The notes under the pieces are model-generated. The model was not told the origin of the DNA. It searched no databases and saw only the letters and a list, made by a program, of their open reading frames with translations. A stretch of 23,470 nt of DNA from Clostridiales bacterium UBA1446 (GTDB lineage Bacteria; Bacillota; Clostridia; Oscillospirales; Oscillospiraceae), in NCBI GenBank assembly GCA_002329245.1, contig DCTG01000095.1, positions 1-23,470 on the forward strand, read 5' to 3'. Positions 14,163 through 22,732 of the stretch are shown here, in pieces; positions within the stretch are counted from its first letter, which is position 1; every line of letters begins with the position of its first letter. The position numbers and the translations under genes are program-made.

Positions 14163-15050
14163 ATGAAAGTCAGAAAAGCGGTGATTCCGGCCGCCGGGTT
14201 AGGCACCCGGATGCTGCCCGCCACCAAGACCGTTCCGAAGGAAATGCTTCCCTTAGTAGACAAGCCGGTCATACAATACATAATCGAGGAAGCGGTCGCC
14301 GCGGGAATCGAGGATATTCTTGTGGTGACAAACCGGGCCAAGTCGGCCATGGACGATTATTTCGACTATCATCCCGAGCTGGAGCGCAAGCTGTCGGAGG
14401 CCGGGAAGTGGGCGGAGCTGGAGACGGTTCGCTCCACGGCGGACCTTGCAAATATCTTTTATGTCAGGCAGAAGGAAACCAAGGGATTGGGCCATGCCAT
14501 CTGGAGAGCCAAGAATTTCATCGGCAGTGAGCCGTTTGCGGTCCTCTTGGGGGACGACATCATGCGCGCCGAAACGCCCGTGATCCGGCAGCTCATCGAC
14601 GGCGCGGAAAAATTCGGCGCTTCCGCCGTTGGAACGCAATGGGTATCCGCCGAGGCGATTGGGAAATATTCTTCTCTTCAGATTGAACCGTTGGAGCGGA
14701 ATATTTTTCGCGTGACGGATATGAACGAAAAGCCGACGCCCGATAAGATGCTGTCCAACTACGCCATTTTGGGCCGATATGTGCTGTCCCCTTCCATCTT
14801 TGAGATTTTGGAGCAGACGCCGCCGGGATACGGCGGGGAAATTCAGCTCACGGACGGGCTCCAGACGCTTTGCCGGCGGGAGCGCGTGATTGCGGTTGCC
14901 TTTGAGGGAAAGCGGTACGACACGGGAAATATCACCGGCTTTTTGGAGGCGACCATTGACTTTTCGCTGGACCATCCGGACACCGGCCCATGGCTCAAAG
15001 CCTTTCTCAAAGAGCGGGCAAAGGAGTATAGCGGACCGGAAACGCCGTAA
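14163..15050 (+). CDS. galU: UTP--glucose-1-phosphate uridylyltransferase
   Basis: A 295-residue cytoplasmic nucleotidyltransferase making UDP-glucose from UTP and glucose-1-phosphate for cell-envelope and exopolysaccharide synthesis. The nucleotide-binding signature IPAAGLGTRMLPATKTVPKE is at residues about 8-27, followed by the usual LPLVDKPVIQYIIEEA. FAVLLGDDIM carries the metal-binding aspartates, PGYGGEIQLTD and GKRYDTGNITGFLEA the sugar and phosphate contacts. Start at 14163 is preceded by AGAAGG. Length is normal and the frame intact. The insertion sequence begins 17 bases after the stop and probably displaced whatever followed galU. Confidence 0.96.
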   Translation: MKVRKAVIPAAGLGTRMLPATKTVPKEMLPLVDKPVIQYIIEEAVAAGIEDILVVTNRAKSAMDDYFDYHPELERKLSEAGKWAELETVRSTADLANIFYVRQKETKGLGHAIWRAKNFIGSEPFAVLLGDDIMRAETPVIRQLIDGAEKFGASAVGTQWVSAEAIGKYSSLQIEPLERNIFRVTDMNEKPTPDKMLSNYAILGRYVLSPSIFEILEQTPPGYGGEIQLTDGLQTLCRRERVIAVAFEGKRYDTGNITGFLEATIDFSLDHPDTGPWLKAFLKERAKEYSGPETP

Positions 15051-15067
15051 AAGCTTTGAGGACTCAA

Positions 15068-15098
15068 CCTTGTAGGATTGTCAAACATATTGGACAGT
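15068..15098. repeat. Left inverted repeat of the insertion sequence
   Basis: It begins CCTTGTAGGA and ends ACATATTGGACAGT. It matches the complement of the right repeat except for about five positions clustered in the middle, and its inner end overlaps the last base of the transposase gene. Confidence 0.9.
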
Positions 15099-16015
15099 CA
15101 GGCAGATAAGAAGTCAAGAGGAGACATGTATCGGAGAGGGCGCATCGGGATAGAATTTGCCCGACGAAGATAGACAGCGAGCTGAGCGGCGAAATCTTGA
15201 AAAGAATAGAAGCAGTGGCATGAATAGAATCGTTTTTGGTCTTCCCGGTGGCTACGTTCAACCTTACCGTTGTGGCGTGGCGTATATGGACGTATAAGCT
15301 TATGCCGGATGCCCAAGCCGGCAGCAGTGGCCTCAAAAAGTGTCTGAACGTTTCGTTTTGACTGGGAGAATCGGTTGGTGAATTCGAAGCCATTATCGGT
15401 CTGAACACACTCGATATCGAAGCCGTGTTTTTTGAAGAACGCGGCAGCGTTTTTCAAAAAATCGGCTGATGAATAAGTAGAGTTTTCCTCATATGCTTTG
15501 AGATACCGAAAGCGCGAGTATTCGTCGATAGCCGTATATTGGTAATACCGCTCGCCTTTGGTGGTAATGCAGGCCAGAGGAACGGATTTTACGTCGATCT
15601 GGATGCGTTGTCCTGGGTACTGCATTTGCTCCATGGGCTTTGGGACGTATTTTTTCTTATTTTTTTCAGTCTTGAAGTATCCTTGCCGTCTCATCACCCT
15701 GAACAAACTTCCAGGCGGCCTGTTGTAGCCGTTTCTCCTGAGCCGATCCCAGAATTCCAACAGCCCAAGTTCCGGATTTCGCCTTCGGACATTCGCTATC
15801 AACTTCAGCTCTTGCTGCGTGTGTGCTCTTGGATGGCTATGAGGTCGCCGGGACCGGCAGGCCAATGAGTCGATTGTCCCGTCATAGCGGCCTATCCAGA
15901 AGTAAATGTACGACCGGGCTTTGTTGTACTTCCGCGACGCCGCGGATACACCATATTTCTGCGCGTAATGAATTAGGGATTGCCTGTATTTCATATCCTG
16001 TGTTATGCTGTCCAT
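15098..16015 (-). CDS. DDE transposase, IS481/IS3-like
   Basis: A 305-residue single-frame transposase. The N-terminus holds helix-turn-helix segments (KYGVSAASRKYNKARSYIYFW at residues about 20-40 and a second HTH region to about 110). The retroviral-integrase-type core follows, with the catalytic triad D141 (IQIDVK), D207 (VQTDNGFEF) and E253 (HNGKVERSH). D207 and E253 are separated by 45 residues, about ten more than the 35 usual in IS3-type enzymes, because of an insertion around NRFSQSKRNVQTLFE. No second ORF or frameshift window exists, which argues for IS481 rather than classic IS3. AAGGAAG lies upstream of the ATG at a rather long distance (13 bases). The frame appears intact, so the element may be active. 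Confidence 0.9.
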   Translation of the reverse strand: MDSITQDMKYRQSLIHYAQKYGVSAASRKYNKARSYIYFWIGRYDGTIDSLACRSRRPHSHPRAHTQQELKLIANVRRRNPELGLLEFWDRLRRNGYNRPPGSLFRVMRRQGYFKTEKNKKKYVPKPMEQMQYPGQRIQIDVKSVPLACITTKGERYYQYTAIDEYSRFRYLKAYEENSTYSSADFLKNAAAFFKKHGFDIECVQTDNGFEFTNRFSQSKRNVQTLFEATAAGLGIRHKLIRPYTPRHNGKVERSHREDQKRFYSCHCFYSFQDFAAQLAVYLRRANSIPMRPLRYMSPLDFLSA

Positions 16016-16104
16016 GCAGGAATAGGCACTTCCTTTCGGCTAAATGTTGTGTGGTAACTCCATTCTAACCGATGTGCTCTATTCCTGCTCTATTTTTCTT
16101 CCCC

Positions 16105-16135
16105 ACTGTCCAATATGTATTGTAGTCCTACAAGG
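16105..16135. repeat. Right inverted repeat of the insertion sequence
   Basis: It reads ACTGTCCAATATGT inward and TCCTACAAGG at the outer end, the complement of the left repeat with a diverged centre. It lies 89 bases upstream of the transposase start, so the transposase promoter should lie between. Confidence 0.9.
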
Positions 16136-16284
16136 CTTCCTTTCCGGCTTCCCGGCGGACCCCTTTCTTTTTGGCCGTTCTTATGCTATTGTTATCAAAT
16201 CAGCAGAGTATTTTACTTTCCTCCCTGCCGGCCTTTCGTTTTCCGGCAAAGAAGGACATACTAACTACCAAAGGGGTACGGGCT

Positions 16285-17535
16285 ATGTATGAAAAACGTA
16301 CGCTCCCCAACGGGGTGCGCATTCTTTTTGAAGAAATCCCATATGTCCGCTCGGCGGCCGCGGGAATCTGGACCGGGACCGGTTCCCGCCACGAGGGGCC
16401 GGAAGAAAGCGGAATCTCCCATTTTATTGAACATATGGTGTTCAAGGGAACCGCTTCCCGCTCCGCAGCGCAGCTGGCCGAGCTGACGGACGCCATCGGC
16501 GGGCAGGTGAACGCTTATACCACGAAAGAGTATACCTGTTTTTACGCGCATGCTTTGGACGATCATCTACCGCTTGCGCTGGACCTTCTTTGCGACATGT
16601 TTTTTTGTTCCAGGTTCGAGGATTCCGACGTCAACACGGAACGCGGCGTTATCTTGGAAGAAATCGGCATGTATGAGGACACGCCCGAAGATCTTTGCAC
16701 GGAACGGCTGTTCTCGGCCATATTCCGGGGAAGCTCGCTCTCCCGCCCCATTCTCGGAAGACCGGCGGCGCTTCGCAGAATCACCGGCCGCCGCCTGCGC
16801 GCCTGGAGGCGCGACCGGTATCTGCCGCAGCATACCGTTGTGGCGCTGTCCGGCCGCTTTTCCCCGGCGGACATCGACTATCTCTGCGACCGTTTTTCCC
16901 AAATGTCCGGAAATCCCCGGCCGGAGGTTCCACCCGCTTCCTACACCCCGGCGATTACGGTCCGGAAGAAGGAAATTGAGCAGAATCACCTTTGCATTGC
17001 CTTCCCGGGCACTTCCGCCACCAGTCCGGACCGGTATACGATGCAGCTGCTCTCCGTGATTTTGGGCGGAGGCGTTTCGTCCCGCCTTTTCCATCTCCTG
17101 CGGGAACAGCTCGGCCTTTGCTACAATATTTACACCTTCGGCGCCGGACACGCGGACATCGGGGTTCTATGCATTTACGTCGCCCTGAACCGCGCCATGG
17201 AGCCGCGCGCTTTCGAAGCAATCTGCAAAACCGTTCGCGAGTTTCGGGAAAACGGCGTGACGGAAGCGGAGCTTGCGCGCGCGAGGGAGCAGGTAAAAGC
17301 CAATGTGCTTATGGGAATGGAGTCCACCACCTCGCGCATGAACCACCTTGCCCGCTCCGAGCTCTATTACGGACGGATTCCTTCCTACGAAGAAATCACC
17401 GCCGCCTATGACGCGGTTACGCGCGACGCGATTTCCGCCCTCGCCCGGAACACCTTAGATTTCGACCGGGTTTCTCTTTCCGCGGTTGGAAATGTCCGTA
17501 CGTCCCGGCAATACGCCGCCCTGCTGCAGGGATAA
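16285..17535 (+). CDS. M16 family zinc metallopeptidase
   Basis: A 416-residue protease of the pitrilysin/mitochondrial-processing-peptidase family (YmxG-like). The inverted zinc site is H46-F-I-E49-H50, and the third ligand is a glutamate near 126 in RGVILEEIGMYEDTPED, 76 residues on, as the family requires. The second, non-catalytic half has LLSVILGGGVSSRLFHLLRE and GLCYNIYTF, the typical substrate-chamber motifs. AAAGGGG is 8 bases from the ATG at 16285; longer in-frame starts lack a site. It lies 149 bases beyond the insertion sequence, and no clear promoter was found in that gap. Genes of this type often stand near pnp or dut; here prmA follows 120 bases later. Confidence 0.92.
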   Translation: MYEKRTLPNGVRILFEEIPYVRSAAAGIWTGTGSRHEGPEESGISHFIEHMVFKGTASRSAAQLAELTDAIGGQVNAYTTKEYTCFYAHALDDHLPLALDLLCDMFFCSRFEDSDVNTERGVILEEIGMYEDTPEDLCTERLFSAIFRGSSLSRPILGRPAALRRITGRRLRAWRRDRYLPQHTVVALSGRFSPADIDYLCDRFSQMSGNPRPEVPPASYTPAITVRKKEIEQNHLCIAFPGTSATSPDRYTMQLLSVILGGGVSSRLFHLLREQLGLCYNIYTFGAGHADIGVLCIYVALNRAMEPRAFEAICKTVREFRENGVTEAELARAREQVKANVLMGMESTTSRMNHLARSELYYGRIPSYEEITAAYDAVTRDAISALARNTLDFDRVSLSAVGNVRTSRQYAALLQG

Positions 17536-17655
17536 GGCGGGCCGGCCTTTTCCGAACCCTTTTCCACAGGGCCCTGCCCGGATGATTATTGCCGCTTCCC
17601 TTCCGCGAAGGCGACGTTTGCCCGCCGGGGTGGCAGCCTGAAAGATGGAGCGTAT

Positions 17656-18633
17656 ATGAAAGACTGGATTGAAATTACGGTAGCCGCCTTGCCCGAACGT
17701 TTAGACGAGATTGCGGCCTATTTGACCGCCGAAAACGTCGGAGGCCTCGTATTCGAGGAGGAATCCGATTTTCACCGCTTTTTGGAAGAATTCCGAAAGC
17801 ACTGGGACTATGTCGACGAGGAACTTCTCCGGCAATGGGAAGGCCGGTCCCGCGTCAAATTTTATTTGGACAATACGGAATCCGGCCGAAGCCGCCTTCA
17901 GGAAATCAGGTCCGGGCTGCAACGGTTTTGCCGACGGATGGAATGGCCGGAGGACGCGCTGACCGTCTCCACAACCCTTCTCGACAGCGCCGACTGGGAA
18001 AACGAGTGGAAGCGGTATTACCGACCCTTCCCCGTCGGAAAACGGCTTTTTATCGTTCCCGCCTGGGAAGAAAAATCCGCGGCGCCGGACGGACGGATCC
18101 CCCTCTACTTAAACCCCGGCCTGATCTTCGGCACGGGAAGCCACGCGTCCACGCGCTTGTGCTTAGAAGCGCTGGAGCGGCAGATTCGGGGCGGCGAGCG
18201 CGTATTGGATCTCGGCTGCGGCAGCGGAATTTTATCCATAGCCGCCCTCCTGCTCGGCGCGCGCCTTGCGCTTGGCTGCGACATCGACGAAAAGGCCTTA
18301 AGCATTGTGAAGGAAAACGGCGCTTACAACCGTTTGGGGGCGCCGGAGCTGCAGGTTTTTATCGGCGACATCCTTCAGGACCCGCGCCTCGCCGCCACGC
18401 TGACCGGTGAGCCTTCCGACGTGATTTTGGCAAATATTGTGGCGGATGTGATCATTCCGCTTTCCGCTTTCGTCGGCGGCTGGCTTTCTCCCGAAGGAGT
18501 CTTCCTTTGCTCCGGCATTATAGATACCCGCGCGGAAGAAGTATCCTCCGCGCTGGAACGAAACGGCTTTTCCATCTTGGAGCGCACGACGCTGGACGGC
18601 TGGGTTTCCTTTACCGCGCGCCGCGCAAAATAA
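17656..18633 (+). CDS. prmA: Ribosomal protein L11 methyltransferase
   Basis: A 325-residue SAM-dependent methyltransferase that trimethylates ribosomal protein L11. The N-terminal L11-recognition domain starts WIEITVAALPERLDEIAAYL. The catalytic domain shows NPGLIFGTGSHASTRLCLEA near residue 153 (usual form PG.AFGTGTH.TT), then SAM motif I DLGCGSGILSIAALLLGA near 185, CDIDEKA, and the motif IV region VILANIVADVI (consensus ANI). Length is slightly above the usual 310. GGAG lies 6 bases before the ATG. An intrinsic terminator follows 7 bases after the stop. The 120-base gap from the M16 gene has a CAGGGCCCTG palindrome at 17567-17576 but no evident promoter. Confidence 0.94.
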   Translation: MKDWIEITVAALPERLDEIAAYLTAENVGGLVFEEESDFHRFLEEFRKHWDYVDEELLRQWEGRSRVKFYLDNTESGRSRLQEIRSGLQRFCRRMEWPEDALTVSTTLLDSADWENEWKRYYRPFPVGKRLFIVPAWEEKSAAPDGRIPLYLNPGLIFGTGSHASTRLCLEALERQIRGGERVLDLGCGSGILSIAALLLGARLALGCDIDEKALSIVKENGAYNRLGAPELQVFIGDILQDPRLAATLTGEPSDVILANIVADVIIPLSAFVGGWLSPEGVFLCSGIIDTRAEEVSSALERNGFSILERTTLDGWVSFTARRAK

Positions 18634-18640
18634 AATTCCG

Positions 18641-18663
18641 GCGGCTTGTTTGCCGCTTTTTTT
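18641..18663 (+). terminator. Intrinsic terminator after prmA
   Basis: GCGGC (18641-18645) and GCCGC (18652-18656) flank a six-base loop and are followed directly by seven T residues. Confidence 0.85.
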
Positions 18664-18680
18664 GACTTCGACTTTTTTCA

Positions 18681-18716
18681 AAAACGCCGCGGGGAATGCG
18701 TTCCCCCCGGCGTTTT
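18681..18716 (-). terminator. Intrinsic terminator after aspS
   Basis: AAAACGCCG-CGGGGAA pairs with GTTCCCCCCGGCGTTTT across a short loop; read on the minus strand the stem is followed by a T-rich run. It lies 12 bases downstream of the aspS stop. Confidence 0.85.
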
Positions 18717-18728
18717 GCTGTCCCGCGG

Positions 18729-20513
<1,785 letters not shown>

Positions 20514-20771
20514 GCTACCAACTCCAACCAATTCTTATATACCAACTGTATTATTAATTTCTGTTTCTACATAATTTAATCATTTTCCCGCCGTTACATC
20601 CGTACGGCTCGCTTATTTTCGCTTTCTCATGCCTTTCTCTGGTCCCGTATTCTCCGCTTCTTAAGGCGGAATTTTCTCTGCGGCCTGCTTTTCCGGTTCT
20701 TCTTTGCCGTGAAAGACACCGGCAATATCAATACAATTCGTATTGCCGCATCTTAATTCTACAATCAGGAA
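20514..20771 (-). other. hisS-aspS intergenic region with hairpin
   Basis: The first bases downstream of hisS contain an 8-bp stem, CGGCAATA (20720-20727) with TATTGCCG (20741-20748), and a competing CAATAC/GTATTG stem (20729-20745) that shares one arm. Neither has a T-tract. The end nearest aspS is AT-rich (TAATAAT, TATATAA) and may hold an aspS promoter, but no convincing -35/-10 pair was found. No T-box sequence is present. Confidence 0.45.
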
Positions 20772-22040
20772 TCAAACTTTGGGAAGTTTCGCGCGGATTG
20801 CCTGCGCGTTCAGCTCGATTGGAACCTGCTCTCCCGTCTGCATGTCCTTGAGCATAACCTTCTGATTTTGAATCTCCTCTTCTCCCACGACGACGCAATA
20901 GCGCGCGCGGATGCGGGAGGCGTATTTCATCTGTGCTTTGAGCGCTCTTCCCATGAGGTCCCGTTCAACGGATACCCCGGCAAAGCGCAGCTCCTGCACC
21001 AGACGCTGCACCGGCAGCATCGCTTCCTCGCCCGCTACGGCGACAAACAAATCGCACCCGTCCTCTTCGGGTATCCGCACGCCCTGCGCCTCCATCACGA
21101 GAAGCAGGCGCTCCACTCCTCCCGCGAAGCCGAGCGCGGGCATAGGCTGTCCGCCCAATTCCGAAACGAGGTCGTCGTACCGGCCGCCTCCGCAGACGGT
21201 TCCCTGCGCGCCGATCTGGTCGGAGACAAATTCAAACACCGTACGGGTGTAGTAGTCCAGCCCGCGGACAATGTTCGGGTTTATGGAAAAGGGGATTCCC
21301 ATCTCCGTAAGCAGGGCTTTCGTCCGGTCAAAATGCGTTTTGCAGTCGTCGCACAAAAAATCCAAAACGGTCGGCGCGCTTTTCGCAAGCTCCGCGCAGG
21401 CTGGATTTTTGCAGTCCAAAATCCGCATGGGGTTTCGCTCCAGCCGGGTAAGGCAGGTGTCGCAGAGCTCGTTTTTCCGGCCGTCGAAGTATGCGCGCAG
21501 CGCGCTGTGAAACTTGGGCCGGCATTCCGGGCATCCGATGGAGTTGAGTTCCAACGCAAGGCCCCGGATACCGAGCCGCCGGAAATACGCGTCGGCAAGG
21601 CCGATGAGCTCGGCGTCGGCAATCGGCTCGGCGGAGCCGATGCACTCGGCTCCGAACTGGTGGAATTCGCGCAGCCGGCCTTCCTGCGGCTTTTCATAGC
21701 GGAAATTGGAAATGAGATAGCAGCTTTTCACCGGGAGCCCCGCCGCATACAGCGAATGCTCGAGAAAGCTTCGGACGACGGAAGCCGTTCCTTCCGGACG
21801 GAGCGTTACGGAGCGCCCGCCTTTGTCCGTAAAGGTATACATCTCCTTTTGAACCACGTCGGTCGTGTCTCCCACGCCGCGAACAAAAAGCTCCGTGTGC
21901 TCAAACGTCGGAAACCGGTGTTCCCGGTATCCGAACAAGCCCGCCGTCTCCCGAAAGACGCGCTCCACGAACTGCCATTTATATACGTCTCCCGGCAGGA
22001 CGTCCTTTGTCCCCCGCGGCGCGCTGATTTTAAGCGCCAT
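20772..22040 (-). CDS. hisS: Histidine--tRNA ligase
   Basis: A 422-residue class II synthetase. Visible are the N-terminal SAPRGTKDVLPGDVYKW, motif 1 region FGYREHRFPTFEHTELFVR, the ATP/His-site TLRPEGTASVVRSF, motif 2 FRYEKPQEGRLREFHQFGAE, the HisRS signature GLDYYTRTVFEF near residue 265, and motif 3 ALGFAGGVERLLLVM. A Cys-rich insertion (CPEC, CDTC, CKNPAC, CDDC, residues about 168-235) could bind zinc and occurs in other clostridial HisRS. GGAGGAG is 7 bases before the ATG. It follows mgsA on the same strand after a 243-bp gap with two hairpins, and probably has its own transcript. Confidence 0.97.
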   Translation of the reverse strand: MALKISAPRGTKDVLPGDVYKWQFVERVFRETAGLFGYREHRFPTFEHTELFVRGVGDTTDVVQKEMYTFTDKGGRSVTLRPEGTASVVRSFLEHSLYAAGLPVKSCYLISNFRYEKPQEGRLREFHQFGAECIGSAEPIADAELIGLADAYFRRLGIRGLALELNSIGCPECRPKFHSALRAYFDGRKNELCDTCLTRLERNPMRILDCKNPACAELAKSAPTVLDFLCDDCKTHFDRTKALLTEMGIPFSINPNIVRGLDYYTRTVFEFVSDQIGAQGTVCGGGRYDDLVSELGGQPMPALGFAGGVERLLLVMEAQGVRIPEEDGCDLFVAVAGEEAMLPVQRLVQELRFAGVSVERDLMGRALKAQMKYASRIRARYCVVVGEEEIQNQKVMLKDMQTGEQVPIELNAQAIRAKLPKV

Positions 22041-22115
22041 ATGCCTTCTCCTCCCGATGCGAAATCATTTTTCTTTTCCGCAGATCGTTTTCCGGCAGGC
22101 CTGTGATACGATTGG

Positions 22116-22155
22116 AAAAACGCTTTCTTCCCGGTATCAGGGAACGAAAGCGTTT
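22116..22155 (-). terminator. Terminator or attenuator hairpin upstream of hisS
   Basis: On the minus strand AAACGCTTTCGTTCCC (22155-22140) pairs with GGGAAGAAAGCGTTT (22132-22118) with one bulged base and a 7-base loop, followed by more T residues. It lies 75 bases before the hisS start, so it either ends the mgsA transcript or attenuates hisS. Confidence 0.7.
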
Positions 22156-22201
22156 ACGCCGCGCCGCCTGTCGAATACACTCGCGTATACTGTAAGCATG
22201 A

Positions 22202-22224
22202 AAAGCGCAGTATCTGCGCTCTTT
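22202..22224 (-). terminator. Candidate terminator after mgsA
   Basis: On the minus strand AGCGCAG-ATA-CTGCGCT is followed by TTTC. The perfect 7-bp stem lies about 60 bases after the mgsA stop. The U-tract is short. Confidence 0.5.
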
Positions 22225-22283
22225 ATCCGCGGAGCGAAACCGCCCCGCCCAATCAACCGAAGCCCGCCGGACGAGGCGGACTC

Positions 22284-22700
22284 TCAGCTGCCGAACGCCC
22301 TGTTTCTCGGATACATGATATCGCGCCAGTCCAAATCTCCCCGCTCAAGGCCATGAATCAGCATCTCCGCCGTGGCGACATTGGTTGCGAAGGGGACGCT
22401 GTATTGATCGCACAAACGCGTAATGTAGCTGATGTCCTCGTCAAGGTCGTTGCTCTGCGGGTCTGTAAAAAACAGTACCATGTCGATTTCTCCGTACGCA
22501 ATGCGCGCGCCCACCTGCTGGCTGCCGCCGTGCATATGGGAGAGGAACAGGGTGACCGGAAGCCCCGTCGCTTCCTGCACAAGACGACCCGTGGTGTTTG
22601 TGGCAAATATGGAATGCTTGGCTAAAATACCGCAGTATGCAATGCAAAACTGGACCATGAGCTCCTTTTTCCTGTCATGAGACATGAGCGCAATATTCAT
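22284..22700 (-). CDS. mgsA: Methylglyoxal synthase-like protein, catalytic Asp replaced
   Basis: A 138-residue MGS-fold protein. Methylglyoxal synthase turns dihydroxyacetone phosphate into methylglyoxal and phosphate. The phosphate-site features are kept: MSHDRKK (residues 6-12) and TNTTGRL (34-40), then FFTDP and FATNVATAEMLIHGLERGDL. However, the catalytic-base region reads HGGSQQVGA: S60 stands where E. coli has Asp71 (GGDQQVG). The stretch around E. coli His98 is also changed (SNDLDED), with a leucine at the His98 position, while the equivalent of Asp101 seems kept (D89). Activity is therefore doubtful. Start at 22700 (ATG) has AAAGGTGG at good spacing; a GTG at 22712 is the alternative. 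It follows minD by 32 bases and was probably cotranscribed with it. The gene symbol is by family only. Confidence 0.82.
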   Translation of the reverse strand: MNIALMSHDRKKELMVQFCIAYCGILAKHSIFATNTTGRLVQEATGLPVTLFLSHMHGGSQQVGARIAYGEIDMVLFFTDPQSNDLDEDISYITRLCDQYSVPFATNVATAEMLIHGLERGDLDWRDIMYPRNRAFGS

Positions 22701-22732
22701 AATCGCATCCACCTTTTTCTGACTTGGAATTG

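Larger units (their letters stand above)
15068..16135 (-). mobile_element. IS481/IS3-like insertion sequence, complete
   Basis: A 1,068-bp element bounded by 31-bp imperfect inverted repeats and carrying one intact transposase gene on the minus strand. The ends read CCTTGTAGGA outward to inward on both sides. The flanks (CTCAA left, CTTCC right) show no target-site duplication; taking the inner TGTAGGA...TCCTACA as the ends does not reveal one either. Family is assigned from the single-ORF transposase and element size. Confidence 0.88.

Noticed and set aside
17536..17655. Small gene or promoter between the M16 peptidase and prmA
   Set aside because: Only short palindromes (GGCCGGCC, CAGGGCCCTG) and no open frame with a binding site or -35/-10 pair were found.
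20868..22106. 412-codon open frame opposite hisS
   Set aside because: It is the complement of a clear HisRS gene; composition is shadow-like and no ribosome binding site or family motif is present.
22041..22283. T-box riboswitch before hisS
   Set aside because: The conserved GGTGG-ACCGCG T-box sequence and stem I motifs were looked for on the minus strand and not found.
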